Of a stretch of 64,000 bases of DNA, positions 49,601-62,800 are shown in pieces. Made by a program: the position numbers and the translations under genes. Origin of the DNA: Larus michahellis (lineage: Eukaryota; Chordata; Aves; Charadriiformes; Laridae). Below the pieces are notes generated by a model. It had not been told where the DNA came from. It saw only the letters and a list, made by a program, of their open reading frames with translations, and did no database searches. The first letter of the stretch is position 1, and each line of letters begins with the position of its first letter. The stretch spans positions 105,576,847-105,640,846 of the forward strand of contig NC_133898.1 in NCBI RefSeq assembly GCF_964199755.1, given 5' to 3'.

Positions 49601-52600
49601 CTGTGGGTTTGGCAGGCAGACGAATGCTTTTTTACACAACTGTGCAAAGTACAGTTCTTGTGATAAAACGTTACAGTACATTACAGGTTATTTGGGGCAA
49701 GGGTTACATTTCCCCTAGTCTTATCTTGGTGCCTGATGCATTCTTTGGCAGAAACGGGGATTTGGACAAAGATTAAAGAAGATACGGATGTGAACAGCTG
49801 GGTTACCACATGGAGGCTGTATTACTGTTACTGGCAGTATTAGCAAGGGTTAGAAATGTGAGGCATATAATCATTTACAGGCATAGGAGAGAAACCAGGC
49901 AGTAATTTTCTATAAACCTCAAATATTGGAACAATGGAGCCTTGGGGGATTTAGTAATGCGAAGCATGGTTTGGGTTCCAACTCTTACTTCACCTGCTCA
50001 GCTTTAACTATTTCTTCATACTTTAAGTAAGAATCTTCCTGAGTGCCACCTGAAAGGCATATTAGTAACATACAGAGCCTGAGCTGAAACAGGGAATACG
50101 AACAATTGAAACATGAACCTTGTGCAAAGCAAGTTATAAACACAGACTCAATTCTATAAAGGTGTAGCACTATTTTAAAAGCCTTTTGCATATCTTTATT
50201 ATTTTATGATCATAGCTTTAGTATCAGCTGTTGAATGGCCAGGAGAATATGGTTTGTCAACCCTCCCAAGGGAGTGAGTCTGAGAAGGGGTGAGGACACA
50301 ATACACACTTCATCTACTCAGTCCTCCGACCTTCTGCACAAGGAATCAGTAGGTCACCAGCGCTCTCCGAGTTCCATGTCAGGGGTTTGCCAGGGAATAT
50401 GCAGCTCAGATCAACGTGTCCCTCAGCAGTCCTGACCTTTTCAACAGCCCTCCTTGACCTGTTGCTCTCCCCTGCACTTTTCAGTCACTGGTGCTTCTGT
50501 CTTAAACTCCTTTCAGAGTTACAGCCCACCAAGGATGCAACTCCATGCGTGCTTAAAGGCTGGCATAGGGCAGGGATGACACTAACCAGTCCCTGGCTCC
50601 TCTGTGCTACACAGATACAAGCAGAGGGGACAGGACAAGAAACCGTGTCTGCCGAACCACTGCCCAATTCACTGCCTGGAGGGCCCTGCTCAAAGTGGGT
50701 CGCGGTGATGGGGGCACGGTTGGGAGGGAAGCTGCATGCCCTGCCTCTGAGCACTCTGCATCCCACGGGCAAGCTTGTCACCTTCCGCTGCCAGTGTCCA
50801 CAGGGCACTAGCATTACTCTTTCTTATGCCATAACTTCATGGCAGACCTTATGGGAAACCGAGGCTCTTACTCTAAGATAACTGGGTCACCCCCTGGAGC
50901 TGGGGGCCTACAGTTAAGGTAAGCAATAATTATTCTAGGTACCTAAATTAAGCATCCTGGATCCCACCCAAAGCAGCTTGTCATCTCTGCTCCTCAGCTC
51001 GTTTTCCTGTGCACTAGACCACTTCCCAGTTCCTCAGATGTGCTGTAAATAACAATATATTAAAAAGTGCTATAAACTCTAAGTACTAGGCCAACTTTTA
51101 AAATTTTGTCAATTAGTCCACTTACAGAAGTTTCGCAAAAGGCATTTTCGTTATCTTCTGTTTGACCTCTCTTTGAAATGGGGTCTACAAAACATTTCTA
51201 ACTTCCCCCTGGAAGAGAGACCCCACGAGGTACTTGTCTGCTGGAAACACCTTGGAGATATGAATGGTAATAAAAGTTACCTACAAAAATACTGAGTTTC
51301 TCTCTCAGTGCTCTCCTTTTTCAAGGTTTCTTCTTACTATTTTGGTTTTGCACTGATCTGATCACTGTCTAAAACCTTTAGAAAATCGCCAAACAACCAA
51401 TTTCATCAGAGAGACAAGGAGAATGCCTTTCCAATATTTTTCAACTTTTCAGTAGAACTTTATACTCCATATAAAGTAGATTATACACAATATACAATAT
51501 GAAGTGGATAGGTTGAAAATACTTTGTAATTAAAGACTTGGAGATAAACTTGCAACTGAGGAAGGTGTAATTGATCTCTGGAGACTATTCGGTGTGTGAG
51601 TACTGTTTTCTCCACTCCTGCTACTTAACGTATCCTGGTTTTTTCACTATTTTCCTGATTATATTACTTTGGCGTAATATTATGTCTGAAAATAGTTTAG
51701 TCTCCACTAGCTATCCAAAGCCAGAGGAACTAAGGCATGGCACTCAACAGAAATCTGCGATTGCTTTTCAAGAGTTTTGTAATGGCCATAGCTAAGTAGT
51801 ACTATTATATAAAAGCCTGTAAGTTATTATTTTTCCTTGCTACGTGAAGAATGGGTTAGACTTTAAGGAAAATGATGTCCTGGTTATTAGAAAAGTACCG
51901 AAGGGTATTTGCTGACTGCATCAGTTTTTTTAACTAGATGCAGTTCTTGAGACTAAGCCACTGTCTGGGACTTAGTACTTTGGACAAAAATCAATGGAAG
52001 AAAACTTATGTGTAATCTTTTTGTGACCATCCCTGCTTCAAATTGGCAAAAAGATTAAGTGTTCAAATCAGATCGGTTTTTGAGACTCTGGACATACTTA
52101 GGGGCTTGGAAAGCTTTCACTATAGCTTTTGAAAAACTCTTACCTTATCAAATCCTGCTCTGCTATCTCATTTTCTCCCTGAATGTTCGGTTGTTTCCTC
52201 CTGCTGTTTTATCTAAGGTACAAATACCTGTATGCATGGCCATTTAAAACGCAAGAGGATTATTCCTATTTGCTTCATTGTTACATGACCAAAAGCCCAC
52301 AGCATGAGCGATCTTGTAAATATTGACTATTCTCACCAGGAATCAATCCACCGTGACTTACACCGCAGTAACAATATGGAACGATGAAAGGAGACAGAAC
52401 TGCAACACACAAAAAGCTGCCAGGCAACGAACAAATACACGAAGAGGGGAAAAAAGCAGATCTTGTCTTGGTAAATTTGTGATATTTCCAGCTTTTGCAG
52501 ATCTAGTACTGTGGCAGTTCAGTATCTGAGCTGGACCTAACCTGAACGCCTACGGGTACAGAAGAACTGGAGGTTCATATTAGGTATCTACATCCATACC

Positions 52601-55600
52601 AGATGTCTGCTGTCTCTGGCAGGGAGACTTCACTAGATGAGGACACAACAAACTGCTCCCAGGATGGGAAAAGCTTGTGGCTCCAGGTTGCTGCCTGGCA
52701 GAGGAACATGCCTCCAAGTGGGACCATTGAACCCAGGCCACCTGCCATAGTCCACCCTGAGGCAGGAGCACAGCATAGTGCTACGGCCACTTTGCCCCTC
52801 GGTGGCCTGGGCTGTAGCTGGCACAGCAGCTCACTGGCTCTGCTTTTATTTCCCACTCTGGAAAACACTTGAGGCTGAAAATCGGTGTTAAAACCAAGGT
52901 AAGAACTGCTACTAATGCATCTTACTTAGGAATTCTGCTTTTTTACACTATGGATCAGTATTTTAGTCTTAGCTGCTAAACTTCTCTGTATAAAATAAAT
53001 ACGCTACACTTTGAGTATAGGAGGAAAGATAAGGCCGTCGCTAAAGAGAAAAATATGATTTATTTATTCTACTTTTCAACTAACTTGTGAATACCACAAC
53101 TGATATTCAACTAATATTTGGGGGTTTGTGGTTTGTTTTCAGGAGAAGTTAATCATGCAGTTAGGACTTCTTGGTGAATCCACTTCCAGTGCAAGAAAAG
53201 TACACAGACCTACACTCCTGCCTGTGGTGGGAATCCAAATAATCCAGGAATTCAGTCTCTTTGATATGCTGCACACATGTCCAAATTCAGTCCTTTGTAA
53301 AGCTTAGCTGTCAACAAAGCCTTTGGAAGGACTTTGCATACAGCTCGTGTTTCAGGTCATGCCTCTATTGTTTCTCCTATCTTATGCCTAAAAAGAAATT
53401 TTACTGTTTCTGATATTGATGATGAATTAAATGTCACGTTAAAGAAAAAAACTTGGCATGTAGAGAGGATGAGAAAGTAGTCAGTCTACTGCTTTGTTAT
53501 TGACCACCTGACATTCCTTTATCTTATCTTACAGGGTTCTAATTTACTAAGAAAAAAACAATGAGGGCAGCCTGTGGAAAACAATATGAAGATAGCTCTC
53601 TAGTCTAGACTTTCCAGCTTAAAAGATGCTGGAAAGAAGATAAACTGGGAAGTAATTTGGAAGTTCTTACTTTCTTTGGAAGTACTTTGTGTCTTGCGGG
53701 CATCACCAAAGAAGAGCCTCTTTAAGAGAGATTAGGACACTGACAGCTAACTTGGTCATGGCAGGAGAAAAGGTGAACTGGATGCGACGAGCACCAGTCA
53801 CCACGCTACACTACTCTGAGAGGCAGCACCTCAGCATTTTGCACGCAGAATAACTCACACACTACAACCTCAGTTATTACCACTCGCAGCATTCATGACA
53901 TGATTAGATATGCCAGACTCCATCAAGGCACCATAATCATGTATTGTGCACAGCAAAAGTAAATGCGGGCTACTAAGAAACTATAAATTCAAGTTCTTTG
54001 CAAAAGGAACGTGATGATACAGACCAAAGTGATGAAAAAAATGTGAAGATTTTTACTTTTGACATAAACGTATGAAACTTTATAGACTGAAATGAACAAT
54101 TCATTCTTGTTGAAGTAAGTAAAAAACTCCAACTCTGAAAACCAGTTGTATGAATGAGAAATCCCACAAAAAACCCTACAAATGCACCACTCAGACTCAT
54201 GACAGAATTTGATTCTACTGCAGTTGTTTCCACACATCAGGTGAGAGCAAGAAAAAGAAGTTTTAAATCAATACCAAGAAGTCACAACACTGTCTTTCAT
54301 ACACTAACTAAGAAGTTAGCTTGGAGAGGAATCAGCATTATAACTTTGACTGGAACAAGTCTGTTGGTCATCTTCCTCGCTGCAGAGCAGAAAGACCTTC
54401 ACTTGAAGATCCTTCAAAAGGTCCTTCACTTGAATCTTTTCAGTGTCATGACTCCCCTCTCCCTCCAAATAGATTATTTAATCCAAGTTACTAGTTGCCA
54501 AGACTTTCTGCATCAAGAAATAATTGCCTGAGCACAGATCTCTCCAGTGCCTCAGAAAATTCCTGGAGGCCTCCTCGCTCAAAAGGAAGCAGTTATCACA
54601 TCTGCTGCTCACCTGAATCAATTATACTGGACACAGGTGCACATCATAAATTATAGACCTGGAAGCATGAAATTTTGATCCAAAAAAAAGGCAATGATCT
54701 TTTTTTCTACCAAACACACCATACTAAAACTTTGAACGGAGATTGTTCCATCTGAAGTCTTTTCATTTTATTCAGAGAATAACACAATATTCAGCAATGT
54801 CAACTCGACAATCACCTGGAACAACACTGCTTTAAAAATTTTTGCAGATGATTCATGAAGCAAAACAAACCTTTCTTTCTTTCCTGCAATAACAGCTTCA
54901 TCACAAGACATCTCCTTTTTACTTATTACTTCTAATGACAGCTGGTAAAAGAAAAGATTCTGTAGGAGTGGTCTCACCCATGAGTCTACACATCTTTCAT
55001 CTCTCCCTGCGGGTATATTCTCAAAGTGCCAAGCTACTCTATTTAGATTTAGTGGCAGCTGATTTGAAAGGCTTTGCAGATACACAAAAGACGAAGTGGA
55101 TTGTCCTCTGGAATTTCGGGGAAGGCAGGAACATGTGACCCTTAAAGGCAACTCCTTGCTGTTGCAGGTGCCGTGTCATACACTCTCCTCTCACCAACTT
55201 ACTGCCACCAACTTAAAAGTACATGGGCCTTTTTCCTCGACTACTCCAACTGTAAAGCATTTCCAGATCCCTACTGATCTTCATGCAAATTCTAACAGCT
55301 GATGGTTCTCTGATGGTTTTCAAGGCAAGGATTAGTAGGATCTCCTATGATTTTGTAACTTCAGTACATCTTTGTTTCTTAAAGTATTTTTTGTTTCCTG
55401 GCACAGACATTTTTGGGTGCTGTCATGCTGCATCAACACTATCGTAAACAAAAAGCTGAATCTCACCTGGAAACAATTCTTCCCTCTCTGTAAAAAATAA
55501 ATAATGTTTCGTTTTTACAACTTGATGCCAACACTTTGTGTTCCTTTTCATACAACTTCTCCGTTAAGTTTCTGTTCTAAAACAGAGCAGGGAGGAGAAC

Positions 55601-58193
55601 AGAAAAGAAAAGCTGGTATTTGGTTAACTGGATATACAATTTAATTAGAGCAATTTTTTCTAATTGCTTCAACAGAACACAAAGTTAAAAAAATAAAAAA
55701 CCCCAAAGCAACAGAAAATTGAAAACATACTAAAGTCACACTCCCTGGTCACATTTCTCAAATAAGTGCTACTTTGCTCTATGATCAGTGGATAATGCTT
55801 CAGGAATGGGGAATAGTCCCTACCTGGGACTGAAAAGCAGCTACTCAAGAGATAAGGAAATAATAAAGTGACCTAGTTATAAAACAGATCTTGTTGGAGC
55901 AAAGGGAGGGTTTAAGGGGAATTTGGGGTGAGTCTACTCTTACGAAAGTTCCACGTTGCTAAGTTTAGGCAAAGGATGTTTTTCAGGAAGAGATATTTTT
56001 TCTCCACAAAATGCTTTTCTAGCAAAGATGGTTTTTTTTTCCAGAAGAAGATTTTCCTTTGGACTGTCCAGAGAAACTAGTGAAGTCTTGGGGCTAGGGA
56101 TATTGGTACAGAGCTAAACTAATAACACCATCTGAAGTACTGCCTGTATGTTTAGAGCAGCTTTTTTTTTTGGTTTCTTTTTTTTCATATTAAGCGTACT
56201 GGAAGTAATTATACATGATATTAAGTGTGCTGGAAATAATTATACAACATTATGCATGTAGGCAGATATTATACAATGGTGGTTGAAGTCATATTTTATG
56301 TGATGCGCAAATGAACTCTTCTGCATGTGATGCTGTCAGCCTGAGAATGGCTTATACTCCTCCATGCCACAGGCCCCAGCAGACGAAAAAGGCTATAGAT
56401 AGCCCTGCACTGGCGGAACACGTACATTAGAACCGAAGGGAAAAAGGCTTCAGCTGAAGACAGTAAACACCTCATAAACAGAGCTGACTTGTCACGTTGT
56501 TGTGCTAAAGATTCCAATGTGAGAAAACAGAGTTTACATTTTTATCAGTTTTACTAGCGCATAAGGAAATTATCTTGGATTTCTGTTATAAACAAGGTAC
56601 GAGGTCTATAGTTGATAAGACTAGGCACACTGGACTGGAAATAGAGCAGATAACGGCACTGAAATAACACAAAAAATGAGCTGAGTTTAAATGTGGAGAA
56701 AGACAGACGCTGAAAATGTGCGCTTGAATTTCAGGTCAAAGAGTAGCATTAGTGGTCAGCTGAAGAGTACAGACTGCATAATAGCAGCCTGCGTTATAAA
56801 AAAGCTGGTTTTGGTTCGGAAATTTTGTGTATGTTGCTGGAAATCTTTACAGTCAATTATACACAGCAGCACACTCAAAGCAGCTGGGATCATACCAAAT
56901 ACCCAATTCTTTCAAAAACATCGCTCAGCCATACAGTGCTCTCACTATCAGCAAAGTGAACTGGGAGCACAGATCCTAAATAACCCGGACAGGTTTGCCC
57001 AGATTCATAAGATGACAATGTTAAGTTTGCTCTGATATAATAATGCTTGCTCCAAAACCAGTATGGACTGCCCCAAAAGAAGGAAAGGGGCCAACACAGC
57101 TGGCAGAAAAGCCATTAGGTGCTACTTTGCCACATTTGTCACTGCTGGGGCTCCTCGGGTGCTCCAGCTCGAACTTAAAGCCGCGGAAAACCTCAGCCTG
57201 GGTGGCAGCATGGTGGCACCAATGTTGAGTCTTGATCTTTTGGTGCAACTCTCCTCAAATATGCAGGGAGGTGCATGATGTCTCTTTGTCTTCTCTGATC
57301 TGAAATAAAGTACAACTCAGTTTTTGCGTGAGGGATACGCCTCATCAGACTCCAGTTGCCAAGCGTGAGATTTTGTGACCTCCTGATTTTTCAAAAATAA
57401 AAAAGGCTGTGGGATCTTTTTAACTAAAAGAGAAGATTGTTTTCTTCTCCCTCAAACTAACCCAACAAGCCTTCTCCAGATCTACAACAGTACCAACAGC
57501 ATCGTTGCTTTCAGTTAGAAACCAGTCACTAAAATTTTAGCCAGAACCATGAGTTTTAGAAGAGTCATAAGCCCCTAAAAAGAGCACATTTGAAATGAAA
57601 TGTTTGTATTTTAATTATAATGGTCATTGCTTGTTCTTGTTCCGTCAATGCTGCTCTTTGTATACAAACTTAGTTCATTAAAAAAGGAACCAAGATATAA
57701 AACATTTTACTTTTGAGTGGTTTTACTTTAATATTTGATATTTTCCACTAATGCATTTTAGATTTATTATTGTAATGTGTTGGAAGCTTGTCCTCATATC
57801 CTGGAAGAAAGATAATTAGGCAGTTCTTGTCCGTATAGTCATTCAGTTAATGAAATATCTAATAATACAGTTCATCCATTAGTGGGCTATACCACAATTT
57901 AAATCTTCTACCAATCCTCAAACCCTTAGCTATGCAATCCTCCCGCATACCAGCCATGCTTGTCCCCAAGGCCTATGCAGAAAGAGCCGTGTGAGCGTAA
58001 TGAAAATGAGGGTCCAGGCATAATGATTTTCAGCTTCTCAAAAGTGAGAGCTTCTCTCTTCATACAACGTTTAATCCCTAATTTTTGTCTCTTCATTTAG
58101 AAAGCACCCTAAATAGCACTAATAGGCCTTCCTTCTATTTTGCATCAAACGTAAAATACACATCATGACATGTCACTGCTTCCTCTTTCTTAG
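46634..58193. other. Gene desert between KLHL31 and GCLC, right part
   Basis: AT-rich intergenic sequence. Small local duplications are present (about 46988-47018 and 54397-54435, and 56187-56248, listed separately). No exon, RNA gene or long reading frame with family resemblance was found. Regulatory elements for GCLC or KLHL31 may be here but cannot be recognised from one sequence. Confidence 0.55.
56187..56248. repeat. Two tandem 31-bp AT-rich units
   Basis: ATATTAAGCGTACTGGAAGT and ATATTAAGTGTGCTGGAAAT begin two adjacent 31-bp units with a handful of differences. Confidence 0.85.
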
Positions 58194-59082
58194 ACAACAC
58201 CAAGCTGTGTGGTGTGGTTGACATTCCTGAGGGATGGGATGCCATCCACAGGGACCTGGACAGGGTGAAGAAGTGGGCCTGTGTGAACCTCATGAGGTTC
58301 AACAAGGGCAAGTGCAGGGTCCTGCTGCTGGGTCAGGGCAACCCCCGGTATCAATGCCGGGGGCGGGGTGAAAGGATTGAGAGCAGCCCTGAGGAGAAGG
58401 ATTTGGGGGTACTGGTAGATGAAAAGCTGGACACGAACCGGCAATGTGTGCTTGCAGCCCAGAAGGCCAACCATATCCTGGGCTGCATCAAAAGAAGCGT
58501 GGCCAGCAGGTCGAGGGAGGTGATTCTGCTCCTCTACTCTGCTCTGGTGAGACCCCACCTGGAGTACTGTGTCCAGCTCTGGAGCCCTCAGCACAGGAAA
58601 GACATGGACTTGTTGGAGAGAGTCCAGAGGAGGGCCACAAAAATGATCCGAGAGCTGGAGCACCTCTGCCATGAGGACAGGCTGAGAGAGTTGGGGTTGT
58701 TCAGCCTGGAGAAGAGAAGGCTCCAGGGAGACCTTATTGTAGCCTTCCAGTTCTTAAAGGGGGCCTACAGGAAAGATGGGGACAAACATTTTAGCAGGGC
58801 CATTTGCGATAGGCTAAGGGGTAATGCCTTTAAACTAAAAGAGGGTAGATTTAGACTAGATGTAAGCAAGAAATTGTTTTACGATAAGGGTGGTGAGGCA
58901 CTGGAAGAGGTTGCCCAGAGAGGTGTTAGAGGCTCCATCCCTGGAAACATTCAAGGTCAGGTTGGATGGGGCTCTTGAGCAACCTGATCTAGTCGAAAAC
59001 GTCCCTGCTCATTGCAGGGGGGGTTGGACTAGATGACCTTCAAAGGCGCCTTCCAACCCAAACCATTCTATGATGCTGTGAA
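58194..59082 (+). mobile_element. CR1 LINE fragment with long residual ORF2 frame
   Basis: About 890 bp from GACAACACCAAGCTGTGTGG to the tail CATTCTATGATGCTGTG. A frame of 254 codons (58214-58978) still reads through the C-terminal part of CR1 ORF2 ([54 protein letters not shown]). The copy lacks the endonuclease and reverse-transcriptase catalytic parts and is dead. It ends about 600 bp upstream of the GCLC ATG. Confidence 0.94.
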
Positions 59083-59397
59083 TGCCGTTCCGATTCCCTC
59101 CAGACAATTCCCAGGTAGCTCACTCATTTTTTTAACATCTTCATTAGCTGGGCCTTTCCTTGGCACAGCAGGCCAGTGCCTGTGAGGAGACACATCCCAG
59201 GGTGGGGGGTAATGTGGTGTCCCTCCACCCACCCAAAGCACCGACAGGCACTGAATTTTTTTCTTTTTGGCGATGCCCTACCATAAACACAAATCGGCTT
59301 TTAGCCCGCCCTCCACCTCAGGACCTTTATTTAGGGCCGTTTAATCACATCTTTGTCACACCAAACCCCCCCCCAGGGGCCGCTGAGGTGAAGCCCC

Positions 59398-59490
59398 GGC
59401 CCCGCCCCCTGGGCGGGGCTGGCTGTGGCTGGGCTGAGGCGCGAGCCGCCTCAGCCCAGCCACAGCCAGCCCCGCCCAGGGGGCGGGGCC
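59398..59490. repeat. Perfect GC-rich inverted repeat (44-bp arms, 5-nt loop) in the GCLC promoter
   Basis: Arm 59398-59441 and arm 59447-59490 are exact reverse complements, separated by CGAGC. Both arms carry GC boxes (CCCCGCCCC and GGGCGGGGC) and GGCTGGCTGTGGCTGGGC. As single-stranded DNA or RNA it could form a very stable hairpin. Confidence 0.97.
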
Positions 59491-59678
59491 TGCGGGGCGG
59501 AAAGTGCTGAGTCACGGCGTGACGCGCCGCCGCCGTCACGCGTGGCGCCGGCCTCGGCTGCCGCCGCTGCCGCGGCGCAGAGCACAGCGCGCCCCGCAGG
59601 CTCCGCGCTCCTCCTCATTCTCCTCCTCCTCTTCTTCCTTCTCCTTCCCCGCCGTTACTCTCTGCTCCGCCGCCCGGC
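59491..59678 (+). promoter_or_regulatory. GCLC: GCLC proximal promoter and 5'UTR
   Basis: Very CpG-rich sequence directly before the GCLC start. It contains an antioxidant response element (59505-59515), GC-rich Sp1-like sites, and a pyrimidine-rich TCC/CTC tract at about 59607-59650, probably in the 5'UTR. No TATA box is seen. The transcription start is not determined. Confidence 0.75.
59505..59515 (-). promoter_or_regulatory. Antioxidant response element (NRF2/small MAF site)
   Basis: On the minus strand the sequence is GTGACTCAGCA, a full match to RTGAYNNNGCR and containing an AP-1 core. The wider context CGTGACTCAGCACTTTCC is very like the functional human GCLC element known as ARE4. GCLC is a classic NRF2 target. 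Confidence 0.85.
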
Positions 59679-59828
59679 ATGGGGTTGCTGTCGCAGGGCT
59701 CGCCGCTGAGCTGGGAGGAGACGCGGCGGCACGCCGAGCACGTGCGGAGGCACGGCATCATCCAGTTCCTCCACATCTACCGCGCCCTGCGCGACCGCCA
59801 CAAGGACGTCCTCAAGTGGGGCGATGAG
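59679..59828 (+). CDS. GCLC: GCLC exon 1 (glutamate-cysteine ligase catalytic subunit, N-terminus)
   Basis: Fifty codons from ATG at 59679 (G at -3 and +4) to GATGAG|GTGAAC. The peptide begins MGLLSQGSPLSWEETRRHAE and ends VLKWGDE, nearly identical to human GCLC residues 1-50, and the exon boundary falls after the same residue. GCLC joins glutamate and cysteine using ATP, the rate-limiting step of glutathione synthesis, in the cytosol, helped by the GCLM regulatory subunit. The remaining exons are beyond the right edge; I did not find the exon 2 sequence (starting VEYMLVSF in human) before 64000. The gene lies in the same orientation as KLHL31. Confidence 0.97.
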
Positions 59829-62800
59829 GTGAACCCTTCCCCCTCCCTGCCCCTTCCCCTTCCTCCTCCTCACCACCTTCCAATTCCGGCCCCCTCAGCG
59901 CGGCCCGGGCCGGCACACGGCCTTGCCGAGGCCTCCGCCAGCCCGGGGTGAGCTCCGGTGCGGCCCGGGCCCTGCCCGGCGACGGGTCCGGCCGCCGTTG
60001 CTCGGCGAGAGGGGAAAGTTCAGGCTGCCCCGGCGGGGCCTTTCGTTTCCCCTGCCGCCTCCCGTTGCGCAGCGCGGTTGCCTCGGTATTAACCTTGTGA
60101 TTTTTTTATTTTTTTATTTATTTATTTTTAAACGCTAAAGCAACTTTTGGCGCCTCCGTCGGGCATCTGTAAATCCGCCTGAGGTGTATTCCCCGGAGCG
60201 GCGGTGCCTGGCAGCGCTTGGTCATTCCCACGAGTTTGTTTATTTTCTCTGGAGTGAGGTCTGAGTAAAGCGTGTGTCTAAACTCCAGGGTGGTGCCAGC
60301 TCAGCCTCAGAACCTGTTTTTGCGAGGGAAGCAGGGACTGGAGGTGCACAGGTGGGCTCAGCCCTCTCGCCATGCACCATGTCCCGCTGTGCTCCAGGCT
60401 TGCCCCTGTGGAAGGGGACACGCCAAGCCTTGCTTTGCTCCATAGTCTTCTAGGTGTCTGGCACGAGTTGGTCTGCTTTTCGAACAAGGATGATGGTGAT
60501 CGCTCAGGTTGTGCCTTGAACTTTGTTACAGGATCTTTGTGCCCAAGGACTGTAACTTTATCCGCAGATCTTGCATGTGCTGCCATGCAAGGCTGCACTG
60601 AATTGGGTCCCAGCCTGACATCAGTCTGCAAGGAGACAAGTCTCTCTCCTGCATTGATAAGTAGGATTTCCTGAGAGTCACAGCTTTCCCTGGACAGGGA
60701 GCAGCTTTGCGTATGCTGTGCTAGAAGTCACCCTTGATTGTGGTGTTGGTGCAGTCCAGCATTTCTCATTTGGAGGTGCCTGCGATGGCTGCAGGAAAGT
60801 TGGGAGAGCAGAGTAGGAATCGAGTGATGTGGAGGCTTGGCCGTTGCATCCATCTCGTGTTCTGTTCCTTTCTGAATGGCAAAGGCTTTTGTGAGAAAAC
60901 TTTGGGTGGTAACACTAGCTGTTCACAGATGCTCTTTGCCAGAGGAAAATGCTGTTCCCCTCCTGCACTTTGAGAGTCTCATAAAGTCTGTTCTCTTAAG
61001 GATTTGCTGTCAGACTTCACATAACTGAGCAAGGCAAGAATCGGAGCACAGGAGCTGCTTTCAAGAGGAGTGAGTGGGGGCTTGGCTGTCAAAATCTGTC
61101 CACTGAAGGGGATGATGCTGCCAGCATGTCTAGTCTACACCGCAGGGTTTTGCAGTGTAGACTAGAGCGGTATGGACTTAGGAAATTTTAAATATACATA
61201 TATCTGTGCATGTCTGATATCTCTGTGTTCCTACATCTCTTTTATGACTGAAGTCATGCTGACAGAGGAGCCTCACAAACAGCCTTAAGTTCAGGAATAT
61301 AGACAGAGCAGAGTTTTCTTATTGCTCTGAGACTTAGCTTGAGGGTTTTATCGTTAATCTTTTAAGATGGGGTACTCATTTTTCAATGGGTGTTAGATTT
61401 TAGTTGTCCTTGCTTTCTCAGGGTGAGCTTTCACAAGATAGGTAAGGTTGATCCGCTAGCGAGCTGGTTCAGCTTCCCTCCCCTTGCGCCAGGCTCGTGT
61501 TTCTTCTGCCTTCCTTGCATTCTTACTGGCTATGCGAGTTCAAGACGTTAAACCAGCAGAAAACTCCCATTCAGTTTTCTAGGGTGGTTCGTTTTCTCAG
61601 CAGAGCTTCCGCTGTTTCACTGCAATATCCAACAAGGTCTGCTTAATGTGAGGAAAGTAGGAGGAAGACGTGGAGGAAAGGGGCAAGCAGAACGTTCCCC
61701 TGCAGCACCCATAGCTAGTCACTTGGTAAGCTTAGCTGTACAGTGAGACTGCACCCTAGGAGACTCGTTCTTCCTTTGGCATGGGGACCATACTGAAGAA
61801 AGTATTTATGCTTGGCAAATGGTGGTGTCTTGTGTTTAAGGAGATTCACAGTTTTCTTATGTCATGGTCAGCGTGGCAAGAGGCAGAATTTTAAGAGTGG
61901 TATGATTGCTGCTCTGTTTCTGATAAGGAGGTAGGAGCCATATTTAAAATGCTTGTGAACATTCAGAGGTGAAGTAACCCAGTTCATCATCTACCTCTGA
62001 TTTTCAGCAAGTGGTAATAAACTCAGGTGTGGCAACTTATCTTTGTTCTACTGTATTATGCAATTTATTTATTTTTTTAAGTAACATGGCACTTAGGAGT
62101 GTGTTAATGGACCAGATACTTGTTGCCAGTCTGCTCTTCTTGTAGGAACACAAACACACACCTGTCTCCGTAACTTACTGCAGCTGTGCTGTAGATGGAC
62201 TAGTGGGTAAAGCAATAAACTTGTTTTCCATTTTTCCTCTCAAATATCTATTTATTAGAAAGTGGTGCCACATTTGCATGCAGCTTAGAGGAATCAGCTG
62301 ACTAGCTGGACAATTTTCATAAAAAGCCTTTTGTGCACTTTGACCTTCATGTATAAAGTAATAGCCTGAGGGTGTTTTATTGTCTTAAAAACCTCTTGAA
62401 GATTGAAATCAAGAATGAAGATGACAGCCTTCATGTAATGATAGAGATTAAATCAGCATAAACAAAATTACTTTTGTGTTTGAGAGCTGTTTCTGAGACT
62501 GTTTTGCAGAAGATCTATGTTTTACTTCATTTTTAAGGAATGCTTATGAGAAAAAAAACAACTTTCTTATCATAGACTGAGTTTGTTTTTCAGGGCAGAT
62601 GTGTGAATACTTTGAAGACTGTCCCCATCTAGCTGATGCCATTGTGGAAAAGAAATCCCGTGTTTGCTCGTGAGAAACACCTTTTGCTTTGAATCTATTT
62701 TCAGCAGGACTCCGCTTCTTGTTCTGTTTTGTAAGGCTCATTACATGAGCTGTGGTGGTCCTCTGGGGCGCTTGTAACCTCATAGGAATTCCATTCCCTG

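Noticed and set aside
58214-58978. 254-codon open frame as a host gene
   Set aside because: The peptide is the C-terminal part of CR1 ORF2; annotated as a mobile element.
59345-59539. Open frames on both strands with similar peptides upstream of GCLC
   Set aside because: The similarity is caused by the perfect inverted repeat, which encodes the same peptide on either strand.
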